This document shows, one piece after another, positions 17,640 to 24,474 of a stretch of 64,000 nucleotides of DNA (positions within the stretch are counted from its first letter, which is position 1; each line of letters opens with the position of its first letter). The notes under the pieces were generated by a model. That model did no database searches, was not told the DNA's origin, and was given only the letters and a program-made list of their open reading frames with translations. Position numbers and translations under genes: made by a program. Where the stretch lies: positions 118,077 through 182,076 of the forward strand of contig NZ_BJUB01000011.1 of assembly GCF_007989805.1 (NCBI RefSeq), written 5' to 3'. Origin of the DNA: Cellulomonas xylanilytica (GTDB lineage: Bacteria; Actinomycetota; Actinomycetes; Actinomycetales; Cellulomonadaceae).

Positions 17640-18887
17640 CTAGCCGGACGTCGGCTCGACCTCCAGCCGGTAGGCGCGTCGGAGCGACGCGAGCGTGGTC
17701 CTGATCCCCGCCTCGTCGCGGGCACGGAAGAAGACGACCCCCGGCGTGGACGACGAGTTGAGGTCCGACGAGATCACGTCTCCGACGCGCATGGTCATGC
17801 GCACGTCGATCAGTCCGGGGCAGGCTGCCCGGATCTCGACCTCGGTGGACAGCTCGACGATCCTGCCCGGGCGGATCGGGAGGTTGACGTTGGCGACCAC
17901 TCCCTCGGTCGCCACGGCGTCGAGCTCCGGTGCACGCCCGAGCGCCACGGACCAGTAGGCCTCCCACAGGTCGACCCCGTGCTGGTGACGGACGGCGTCG
18001 ACGATCCCGCCACCCGGCGGTCGGCACGCTGCCTCACCGACCCGGAAGCCGTCAGCCGACCGGAACAGCTCGACGTGGGCGATCCCGTCGCGGAGGCCGA
18101 GCGCGTCCACCGACCGGGTGGCCAGTGCGAGCGCCTCCGCATGGTCGGGGTGGTCGTGCGGGACGATCCACGACCCGTCGAAGTCGTCGATCTGGCCCAG
18201 CAGGGGAGCGAAGTAGATCGAGACGGTGGCGAACAGCACCTCGCCCGCGCGGACGACGGCGTCGACGTGGAACTCCTGGTCCATCGCGACGTACTGCTCC
18301 ACGGCCACCGGCATCCCGTCGGCACGCAGGCGCTCTCCGACCGGGCCGGTCGCCCAGGCGATCGCCTCGTCCGGCCCGTCGATCCGGGCCACGTCCATGC
18401 ACAGGGCGCCGACGGACGGTTTGACGATGACGGGCCAGCCCAGGCCGTCCCCAGCAGCTCCGACGTCCGCCGGGTCGAAGACGCGCGTGAAGCGAGCGGT
18501 CCGCACGCCCGCCTCTGCCAGTCGACGCTTCATCAGGAACTTGTCGGAGAACGCCAGACCGACGTCGAACGACTCCCCGGGGATTCCGAGCGACGACCGC
18601 AGGAAGCCGGCGGTCGCCACACCGAACTCCACCGGCGAGACGACACGGTCCACGGGACGGGACGCCGAGACCCGACGGACGGCCCGGAGCACCTCGGTCG
18701 TGTCGCGGATGCTCTCGACCTCGACGACGTCGACCGTGGCCGTGCCGGGCGCTGCTCCACCGCGGGGGAACCGGTGCGGGTGACCGACCTCCGCGACGAT
18801 GGTCACGTGGTCGGCGCCGGGCCGGTCCAGGAGGCCGAACGGGAAGGCCCGGCGCACGGAGGTGAGGACGACGGCGTGCGCGGTCAT
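17640..18887 (-). CDS. ATP-grasp ligase of the biosynthetic cluster (1)
   Basis: This 415-residue cytosolic protein has an N-terminal Rossmann-like domain and an ATP-grasp core: SDKFLMKRRL (about 114-123), WPVIVKPSVG with the ATP-binding Lys (151-160), VEQYV (196-200) and the metal-binding end GEAACRPPGGG (284-294, Glu285). This order is typical of carboxylate-amine ligases that form amide bonds between amino acids through an acyl phosphate. Its ATG overlaps the stop of the GNAT gene (ATGA), and it is the last gene of the seven-gene leftward operon. Substrates are unknown; it is distinct in sequence from the other ATP-grasp at 24471, so two different bonds are likely. Confidence 0.88.
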   Translation of the reverse strand: MTAHAVVLTSVRRAFPFGLLDRPGADHVTIVAEVGHPHRFPRGGAAPGTATVDVVEVESIRDTTEVLRAVRRVSASRPVDRVVSPVEFGVATAGFLRSSLGIPGESFDVGLAFSDKFLMKRRLAEAGVRTARFTRVFDPADVGAAGDGLGWPVIVKPSVGALCMDVARIDGPDEAIAWATGPVGERLRADGMPVAVEQYVAMDQEFHVDAVVRAGEVLFATVSIYFAPLLGQIDDFDGSWIVPHDHPDHAEALALATRSVDALGLRDGIAHVELFRSADGFRVGEAACRPPGGGIVDAVRHQHGVDLWEAYWSVALGRAPELDAVATEGVVANVNLPIRPGRIVELSTEVEIRAACPGLIDVRMTMRVGDVISSDLNSSSTPGVVFFRARDEAGIRTTLASLRRAYRLEVEPTSG

Positions 18888-19978
18888 CGCCGCTCCTCCC
18901 CGGTCGCCAGCGCAGCCTGGACCGCGTCGATCTCCGAGCGGAACGCCGCGGCCTCCGCCGCGGGGAGCTCGGCCAGGACCGGCCGGGCGCGGTCCTCGAT
19001 CGCCGTCCTCGACGTCGTCGTCCCGGGAGCCACCGCCCAGAGGCCACGGACCCGCGCGCCACGCCGGCACTTGGCCTCGTAGCTGCGGGTGCCCAGGTGC
19101 AGGGACCCGATCCCGTTCTCCTGCGCGAACCGGACGGGTGCGTGCAGGAGGAGGACCGCATACTCCGCGGCGTCGTGCAGCGACGCGTAGTCCAGGCCGA
19201 CCGAGCGGACCGCCAGCTCGTCGCCCCATCGGTAGGCGAGCGAGTATCCCGTCATGCGCGGGCCGTCGAAGACGGCGTGCGCCACGGCCTCGTCGTTCAG
19301 GAGCCGCGCCTGTCGGCCGAGGGACGCCGTGAGGCGGTCCAGAGGATGCTCGTTGCCGTACTTGCTCTCGACCTGCTGCAGCAGACGCGCTCCGGACTCG
19401 ACGACCTCGTCGACCGCCACCTGCCGGAGCTCGAGCCCGCTCTCGGTGAAGCGCCGCCACTCGCGGCGCCAGTTCGTCCTCCGCTGCTTGGAGGTCAGGC
19501 CCGACTCGAAGGGCTCGGCCGGCCCGATCCGTTGCACGACGCAGTCGGCGTCGACGAGGTGCACACCGGGCGTCTCACCCGTGAGCGACCGTGCGGCGGC
19601 GACGACCCGCGACACGTCCTCCGACGGCAGGTACGGCCACCACCAGGCGCCGTCCACCTCGGGGAAGGCGTCGAGGGCCGCAGCCACGAGCCGGGCCAGC
19701 GCGGACGGCGAGTGTTCCCCGCCGACCACCGGGGAGCAGAATCCCCGGCGGCCTCCCAGCAGCAGCCGGGCGCGATCGTCTGCGCTGTCGAGCACCGTCT
19801 CGAAGCGGTAGTCCGGATGGCCGTCCTCCGGGCAGAGGTGGGCGACGATGCCGGCACCGTCCTCCGCCAGGTAGGCGGCTCTGCCGAGTCCGTCGGAGTC
19901 GACGAACCGCAACCAGTTGGGCGACGAGTAGAAGCTTGCGGGCCGGGGCCAGTCGGACGGGACAGCGCAGCTGATCAT
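18884..19978 (-). CDS. GNAT-fold transferase, BioF2/FemAB-like
   Basis: This 364-residue protein has the Acetyltransf_6 (BioF2-like) signature in its C-terminal half: LTSKQRRTNWRREWRRF, then a GNAT core GYSLAYRWGDELAVRSVGLDY and a closing YEAKCRRGARVRGLW. These proteins are related to FemABX aminoacyl transferases and to CoA-dependent acyltransferases. In this cluster an aminoacyl- or acyl-carrier-protein donor is possible, but that is inference. The N-terminal half (about 150 residues) is a second, more divergent GNAT-like lobe. ATG 19978 lies 8 bases after the MBL gene's stop; GTG 19990 overlapping that stop is an alternative. Confidence 0.75.
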   Translation of the reverse strand: MISCAVPSDWPRPASFYSSPNWLRFVDSDGLGRAAYLAEDGAGIVAHLCPEDGHPDYRFETVLDSADDRARLLLGGRRGFCSPVVGGEHSPSALARLVAAALDAFPEVDGAWWWPYLPSEDVSRVVAAARSLTGETPGVHLVDADCVVQRIGPAEPFESGLTSKQRRTNWRREWRRFTESGLELRQVAVDEVVESGARLLQQVESKYGNEHPLDRLTASLGRQARLLNDEAVAHAVFDGPRMTGYSLAYRWGDELAVRSVGLDYASLHDAAEYAVLLLHAPVRFAQENGIGSLHLGTRSYEAKCRRGARVRGLWAVAPGTTTSRTAIEDRARPVLAELPAAEAAAFRSEIDAVQAALATGEERR

Positions 19979-19986
19979 TCCTGCCG

Positions 19987-20736
19987 TCACTTCCTGGTCG
20001 CAGGAGTCGCGCCGTCGTCGCTCCACGTCAGCGCGGCATAGCCCGTGGGTGTCGCGGAGGCATCGGGGAGAAGCCGGTCGTGCGATGCCGCCACCGTCCG
20101 CCGGTCCGCGAACTCCACGAAGTCCTTGCGGCTGGACAGGTGCAGGTAGATGTTCCGGCGTCGCAGCTCACCGAAGGTGAGTCCCGGTCCGTGCTGGTAC
20201 CGGTGCCCGGAGTACACGAGCGTCTCGTCGGCGATCTCGCGCCCCAGTCGTCGGACGCTGTCGTAGAGATCCGACGCACAGCCCCCCTCGAAGTGCGTGA
20301 AGCCGACGCCTTCAGGGAAGAGCGTGTCGCCGACGAAGAGGTGGTCGCCGACCAGGAAGCTGCAGGACCCGACCGTGTGGCCAGGTGTGTGCATCGCCCT
20401 GACCGCGATGGAGCCGGCGTGCACGGTCGCGCCATCGCCGCAGTGCGTCAAGCCGGGCACGTCGACGTCGTAGTAGGCGGCCTCGTCGGCCGACACGTAC
20501 ACGGGCGCCGGCATGAGACGGGCGAGCTCGGCGACACCGTTGACGTGGTCGGAGTGCCCGTGCGTCAGCACGATCGCCTGCAGGCTCCAGCCCTCACGCT
20601 CGATCCGCCGGGCGATGCCCCCGCTGTCCCACGCAGGGTCCACGACCACGGCGTGGCCGGAGCTGACGTCCCCGACGACGTACTGGTAGTTGGGGAAGTG
20701 CGCCGGACCGGCGCTGCCGATCACGACTCTGTACAT
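19987..20736 (-). CDS. MBL-fold metallohydrolase (glyoxalase II-like)
   Basis: This 249-residue protein carries the metal-binding motifs THGHSDH (HxHxDH), the third-histidine motif MHTPGHTVGS, the bridging Asp in FVGDTLF and the last histidine in VYSGHRY. That is the hydroxyacylglutathione-hydrolase layout, so thioester cleavage is the best prediction. In the cluster it could release a carrier-protein-bound aminoacyl or peptidyl thioester, or hydrolyse mischarged carrier protein. The ATG at 20736 lies 16 bases inside the end of the P450 gene, indicating tight coupling. Confidence 0.88.
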   Translation of the reverse strand: MYRVVIGSAGPAHFPNYQYVVGDVSSGHAVVVDPAWDSGGIARRIEREGWSLQAIVLTHGHSDHVNGVAELARLMPAPVYVSADEAAYYDVDVPGLTHCGDGATVHAGSIAVRAMHTPGHTVGSCSFLVGDHLFVGDTLFPEGVGFTHFEGGCASDLYDSVRRLGREIADETLVYSGHRYQHGPGLTFGELRRRNIYLHLSSRKDFVEFADRRTVAASHDRLLPDASATPTGYAALTWSDDGATPATRK

Positions 20737-21752
20737 CGCCCGCCGACCGTCTCCGAGCCCGCGCACACGCTCGGGTGCTTCGTCAGTGCGTGCCAGGTCG
20801 GGTGCCGGAACGTCGACGGCCGAGGCTCGCTCGCCTCGACAGGCGCGTACTCCGACGCATCCAGCTGGACGAGGCCCTCCAGGTACGCCTCGGCCTCGAG
20901 CATGGCCAAGCGGTCCCCCGGGCAGCGATGCGCTCCCGCCCCGAACACGTAGCCCTGGGAGCTGCGGCGCGCGTCCGTCTCGTCGAGTCCCGACTGCTCG
21001 CTCGCACCGGCCAGGTCCACGTCGAGGATCGCGCCCCGGGGGATCGCGCCGACTCCCGGGACGACGACGTCCTGGGACGCATGCCGAGTCGTCATGCCCA
21101 GCGGGGCGTCGCTCGCGAGCATGCGCATGACGAGGTTGCCGGCGCCAGAGCTCCGCAGGTCGTCCCGCACGCCGGACGGATCACGCCACCACGCCGCGGT
21201 GACGATCTTCAGGGCGACCACGGTCGTCTCCGCTCCCGCGATCAGGAACAAGGCCAGCTCCGCCGCCCGGGCCTCGTCCGGGAGCCCGGCGAACAGGGGC
21301 ACCGTCACGTCCCGGGACAGGTCCCGGATGTAGTCCCGCGACCGGGCCAGGCTCTCCTCCGGCTCGGGGAGCCCGCCGAGGGTCCGGACAGCCGGACCGA
21401 GGCGGGCGTAGTGCTCGACGGGGTCGACGCCAGGCAGGCCCAGGAGCTCCAGGACGACTCGGTTCGGGATGTAGACGCACCCTTGCAGCAGGTCGTTGCT
21501 CGCTCGCGCGCGCGCGAAGCCGCCGGCCACCGCTGAGCTGACCAGCTCCTGCGCCGCGGCACCGTCCGTCCACTGCTTCCCGAACCCGGCCCACCACTCG
21601 CGTTTCCTGGTGCGGTGCTCGCTTCCCTCGAGATCGAGCGTGGACACGCCGAGGATCCGACGGGACACCCGGAACGGGTGATCGGCCCGGAACTCCTTGC
21701 CGCGGAGCAGCAGGTCCACATCGGCAGGGTCACTGATCGTGACGCGCTCCAT
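20721..21752 (-). CDS. Short, atypical cytochrome P450
   Basis: This 343-residue P450 is about 50-60 residues shorter than usual, mostly at the N-terminus. It has the C-helix SEHRTRKREW, the oxygen-activation helix LFLIAGAETTVVAL (AGAETT at 172-177) and an intact haem loop FGAGAHRCPG with Cys277. The K-helix ExxR motif is altered: the segment reads NLVMR (206-210), with Leu where Glu belongs. The meander is also shortened. No ferredoxin gene is adjacent. Beside a carrier protein and its loading ligase, hydroxylation or other oxidation of a carrier-tethered amino acid is the likely role (inference). The start ATG 21752 is 2 bases after the upstream stop. Confidence 0.85.
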   Translation of the reverse strand: MERVTISDPADVDLLLRGKEFRADHPFRVSRRILGVSTLDLEGSEHRTRKREWWAGFGKQWTDGAAAQELVSSAVAGGFARARASNDLLQGCVYIPNRVVLELLGLPGVDPVEHYARLGPAVRTLGGLPEPEESLARSRDYIRDLSRDVTVPLFAGLPDEARAAELALFLIAGAETTVVALKIVTAAWWRDPSGVRDDLRSSGAGNLVMRMLASDAPLGMTTRHASQDVVVPGVGAIPRGAILDVDLAGASEQSGLDETDARRSSQGYVFGAGAHRCPGDRLAMLEAEAYLEGLVQLDASEYAPVEASEPRPSTFRHPTWHALTKHPSVCAGSETVGGRCTES

Positions 21753-21754
21753 GG

Positions 21755-22507
21755 CTATCCCTCCGTGTCCCGGCCGCCGCCTGCCAGGGAGGGCGCAGGC
21801 ACGCGTGCAGCTGCGCTCCTGGAGAGGAGCCGGTCGTACCCGAGGCCGAAGCACGCGCTGTAGAGGGGGGCTCCGTCCGCTGAGCGCAGGTGGCAGCTGC
21901 GCGCGAACGCCTGGAGATGGAGGTTGACCGAGGCGACGGCGAGTCCGTCGACCACGAACTCGGACTTGAGGTCCTCGGACTCCTGGAACTTCAGGTGGAG
22001 GTCCTTCGGGTCGAAGAACGGGTCGCACGCCTTCTGCACGACCGCCGCGACACCGAACTCGTCCGCCAGCAGACGGGGGATGTCCAGCACGACCTGCCCG
22101 ATCCACTCGTGCACCAGGCCGAGCTCCGTGGACAGGAAGATGAACTCGCGCATGAGGAAGGAAGGCTGACGCTCTCCGTTGCGGTACGTGGTCTCGTTCC
22201 GGAAGCACACGTTCTTGTGCGTGAACACGGACGCGCGAGGGAGCAGGCGATCTCCCAGGTGGTTGAAGACCGCGTAGCAGGCGGTGGGTGCCAGGAGGAA
22301 CGCGGGGTCCGCACCCATCGCGCCCGACACCACCAGTGCATGCTGCGGAAAGCTGCGCACGTAGTGCGTGGCCGTGGCGGAGCCGAGGGGAAGCAGAGGC
22401 GAGAGCCTCAGCTCCTCGGCGCCGGCGAACGGGCGGACCCGGGAGAGCGCGTCGTCGATCCTGACCTCGGCATCGCCCGTGACGAGCAGCGGCTCCATCA
22501 CACTCAT
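21755..22507 (-). CDS. Amino acid:[carrier protein] ligase (class II aaRS homologue)
   Basis: This 250-residue protein is a truncated class II aminoacyl-tRNA-synthetase core. Motif 2 is CFRNETTYRNGERQPSFLMR plus EF (residues 101-122), and motif 3 is CFGLGYDRLL with GLGYDR at 221-226. Cys77, Glu121 and Cys219 fit the Cys/Glu/Cys zinc site of archaeal-type SerRS and of the Bradyrhizobium aa:CP ligases. No tRNA-binding domain is present. Enzymes of that class adenylate a small amino acid and load it on the phosphopantetheine of a carrier protein instead of tRNA. The carrier-protein gene directly upstream overlaps its start (ATGA), which supports the call. The amino acid is unknown. Confidence 0.85.
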   Translation of the reverse strand: MSVMEPLLVTGDAEVRIDDALSRVRPFAGAEELRLSPLLPLGSATATHYVRSFPQHALVVSGAMGADPAFLLAPTACYAVFNHLGDRLLPRASVFTHKNVCFRNETTYRNGERQPSFLMREFIFLSTELGLVHEWIGQVVLDIPRLLADEFGVAAVVQKACDPFFDPKDLHLKFQESEDLKSEFVVDGLAVASVNLHLQAFARSCHLRSADGAPLYSACFGLGYDRLLSRSAAARVPAPSLAGGGRDTEG

Positions 22508-22782
22508 ACGGTCTCGACGGCGCGGGGGCCGTGAACGGCGGCGATCGTCCGGGGAGTGCGGATGCTGTCGAGGAGCAGGTCCTCCAGCGGCACACGTGTG
22601 CCGGTCTCCTCCTCCAGGAAGACGAGCAGCGCCATGATCGACAGGCTGTCGATGATGCCGGTGTGGATGAGGTCCGTGTCGGGTTCGATCGTCGTGCCGG
22701 CCAGGGCCTGCGCCGAAGGATTGAGCCCCCGCAGGAGCGTCAGCACGCTCTCCAGGAACTGGTCGTCGTGTGTGGTGGTCAT
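22504..22782 (-). CDS. Acyl/aminoacyl carrier protein
   Basis: This 92-residue acidic protein has the four-helix carrier fold. The phosphopantetheine attachment site is HTGIIDSLSIMALLVFLEE (Ser46 in the DSL motif). It lacks fatty-acid-synthase ACP wording and looks like the small free-standing carriers found next to aa:CP ligases. It would present the activated amino acid to the P450 and transferases of the cluster. No phosphopantetheinyl transferase gene is in the window, so it must rely on a host enzyme. Its stop overlaps the start of the ligase. Confidence 0.92.
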   Translation of the reverse strand: MTTTHDDQFLESVLTLLRGLNPSAQALAGTTIEPDTDLIHTGIIDSLSIMALLVFLEEETGTRVPLEDLLLDSIRTPRTIAAVHGPRAVETV

Positions 22783-22853
22783 GCTGCTCCACGCCCCTCA
22801 TGTGTGTGTCCGACGGACGGTTCGTCCGACTCTGCCCAGCCGCGGGCCTGATC

Positions 22854-23936
22854 TCAGACCAGCTCGCCGACGGTGACCTCGCGGTAGAGCATCGAACGCT
22901 CCTGCTGCATCAGCTCCTGGGACAGCTCCGAACGGATCCTCAGGTTGTCGCCGAACACCGACGAGAGCCGGTCCCGGCCGTACATGCTCCGGTGCAGGAC
23001 GATCGCCCCGTCGGCGGACGCCGCCTCGCGCGCATTCTCCGGAAAAGCGCCGTGCCGGGTGAGGCTTCCCCAGTCGAAGATGTTCGACAGGTAGAAGGCG
23101 TCGATTTCTCTGACCGTGCGAAGACATTGATCGACCGTGCCGTTCACCAGCTCCATCTTGTGAATGTTGCGGCGCGCCCGGCTGTATCCGGCCTCGGAAA
23201 GATATGCAGGCGTGCCGTCGGCGCGGTCGAAAAGATAACGGCCTACCAGCAGCTGGTGCAGGAAATAGTTGTCCGCGACGGGCCGGTCCGTGATCGCCTC
23301 GGTGATCTGCGACGCGTAGAACTCGCCGAACTCCGACTCCGTGCTGCGTGCGGACCACAGCGGGGGATAGAAGTACGACTGGGTCCACCGGCTGAACAGC
23401 ACGCGGACCGCGGTGTCCCAGCGGTCGTTGTCGAGGTGCTCCGCGTAGAACGCGCGCTGCTCGTCCAGTGACGAGCAGGCGAACAGCGCGTCGACCGCCG
23501 CGGTGTCCAGGATGATCTGCGAGAGGTTCTCACCGACCAGGCTGTAGAAGCGGTCCGTGACCCCGCAGCGGTTGATCCCCGACTCGATCCGTGCCAGATG
23601 GGTCCGCCAGTACGCCTGTGCCTCCTCGGGCAGCGCGCTCTCCAGCCGGCGGTACGTGGCCAGGCGGTCGGTCGCAGGGCGCTCGCCCACGAACGCCAGG
23701 TACTCGTCGAGATCGAGGGAGACGAGCGCGGCGCGCTTCAGGTGGATGAGTGCGCACTGGGCGGGGTTGGCGTCGACGACGACGAGGCTCTCCAGGTCGT
23801 CGTCCAGCAGGGAGAACGCCGTGCACCCCCCGGACCCGATGGTGAGGACCCGTCGAGCCTGGTAGCGGTCCTGCAGCTGACGCTCGATGCGCGAGTCCTC
23901 ACGAATCTGCGAAAAATAGATCTCGCTCAATGGCAC
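22854..23936 (-). CDS. DUF3419/BtaA-like SAM:3-amino-3-carboxypropyl transferase
   Basis: This 360-residue protein matches the BtaA/DUF3419 pattern. It starts with IYFSQIREDSRIE, then the SAM-binding RVLTIGSGGCTAF (29-41) and LVVVDANPAQCALI, and later SGINRCGVTDRFYSLVG. Known members move the 3-amino-3-carboxypropyl group of S-adenosylmethionine to a glycerol oxygen (betaine lipids) or to other nucleophiles. Here there is no BtaB-like N-methyltransferase, and the partners are peptide-type enzymes, so a small-molecule amine or hydroxyl acceptor is more likely than a lipid. The start is GTG 23936 with a weak SD. The middle of the gene (about 23030-23260) is visibly richer in A/T than its neighbours. 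It is the first large gene of the leftward operon. Confidence 0.85.
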   Translation of the reverse strand: MPLSEIYFSQIREDSRIERQLQDRYQARRVLTIGSGGCTAFSLLDDDLESLVVVDANPAQCALIHLKRAALVSLDLDEYLAFVGERPATDRLATYRRLESALPEEAQAYWRTHLARIESGINRCGVTDRFYSLVGENLSQIILDTAAVDALFACSSLDEQRAFYAEHLDNDRWDTAVRVLFSRWTQSYFYPPLWSARSTESEFGEFYASQITEAITDRPVADNYFLHQLLVGRYLFDRADGTPAYLSEAGYSRARRNIHKMELVNGTVDQCLRTVREIDAFYLSNIFDWGSLTRHGAFPENAREAASADGAIVLHRSMYGRDRLSSVFGDNLRIRSELSQELMQQERSMLYREVTVGELV

Positions 23937-24432
23937 CTCGACAGGGAATGTCCTGGACGCACGTCAAGCATCAGTGCTCGGCGGCAGCTCAAAACGACAG
24001 AAGTCCGGATGTGGCCTCTTTGGGCGCCGAAACCTTCCCATGAGGGCCGCGGGTGCGTCAAGGCCGGGAGCAGATCCAGCCCGTCTCGAAAAATGGGACC
24101 CGATTGACATTGTGCGACCGATATTATTAGGGTCCCGCGTGACCGGATCCGCTATATCCGAGAACGATACAGATTCTCTACGTCCGAATCGTTTCGGGTT
24201 TCCGTGCAACTGCACGGACGGGCCCGATACCCGGCTCGACAGCACCACGACCTGCCCCGGCCGAGGCCCTACGATCGGGCCGCAACGGTCCACGTGCCGT
24301 TCGTGTCTGCGGGTGCCGGCCCACCCGCTGCACCGCGCGGACCGGACCCGGGTCAGCCCACGTCGACGGAGCGCATCCCGCAGACCTGGTGGACACGGAC
24401 GTCCAGCGGGACCGACTGATCAAGGAGACCTC
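23937..24432. promoter_or_regulatory. Divergent control region of the biosynthetic cluster
   Basis: These 496 bases separate the two arms of the cluster and are A/T-rich by local standards. Four palindromes cluster in 75 bases: CGGAT-N7-ATCCG (24144-24160), GAGAA-N9-TTCTC (24160-24178), CCGAA-TCGT-TTCGG (24184-24197) and the perfect TCCGTGCA-AC-TGCACGGA (24201-24218). Read leftward, TAATAATAT (complement of 24119-24127) is a plausible -10 box with initiation near 24110-24113. No regulator gene is in the cluster, so the binding protein must be encoded elsewhere. Apart from the two tiny ORFs listed separately, no coding signal is visible. Confidence 0.55.
23964..24110 (-). CDS. Candidate 48-aa leader or precursor peptide
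   Basis: An ATG at 24110 lies only a few bases downstream of a leftward -10-like TAATAAT, the right spacing for leaderless translation. The ORF runs 48 codons and ends 27 bases before the DUF3419 start. The peptide is basic, with a C-terminal half FRRPKRPHPDFCRFELPPST, one Cys and several Pro. It could be a regulatory leader, a peptide substrate of the cluster, or a chance ORF; there is no SD and no family match. I include it because nothing else explains the open frame after the predicted start of transcription. Confidence 0.25.
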   Translation of the reverse strand: MSIGSHFSRRAGSAPGLDAPAALMGRFRRPKRPHPDFCRFELPPSTDA

Positions 24433-24474
24433 GTGGCCGTACCGGACCTCGACGAGGCGGTGGCAGCGCCATGA
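24433..24474 (+). CDS. 13-codon mini-ORF coupled to ATP-grasp 2
   Basis: GTG 24433 is preceded by AAGGAGA (24422-24428) at ideal spacing, the best SD in this intergenic region. The ORF encodes MAVPDLDEAVAAP and its TGA overlaps the ATG of the ATP-grasp gene (ATGA), whereas that ATG has no SD of its own. The plain reading is a translational-coupling ORF. Because ATP-grasp enzymes can modify the C-terminus or acidic side chains of ribosomal peptides, a peptide substrate is a speculative alternative. Confidence 0.4.
   Translation: MAVPDLDEAVAAP

Noticed and set aside
24104..24127. TTGACA and TATTAT on the plus strand as a promoter for ATP-grasp 2
   Set aside because: The spacer is only 12 bases, too short for a normal sigma-70-type promoter; the A/T-rich box fits better as a leftward -10.
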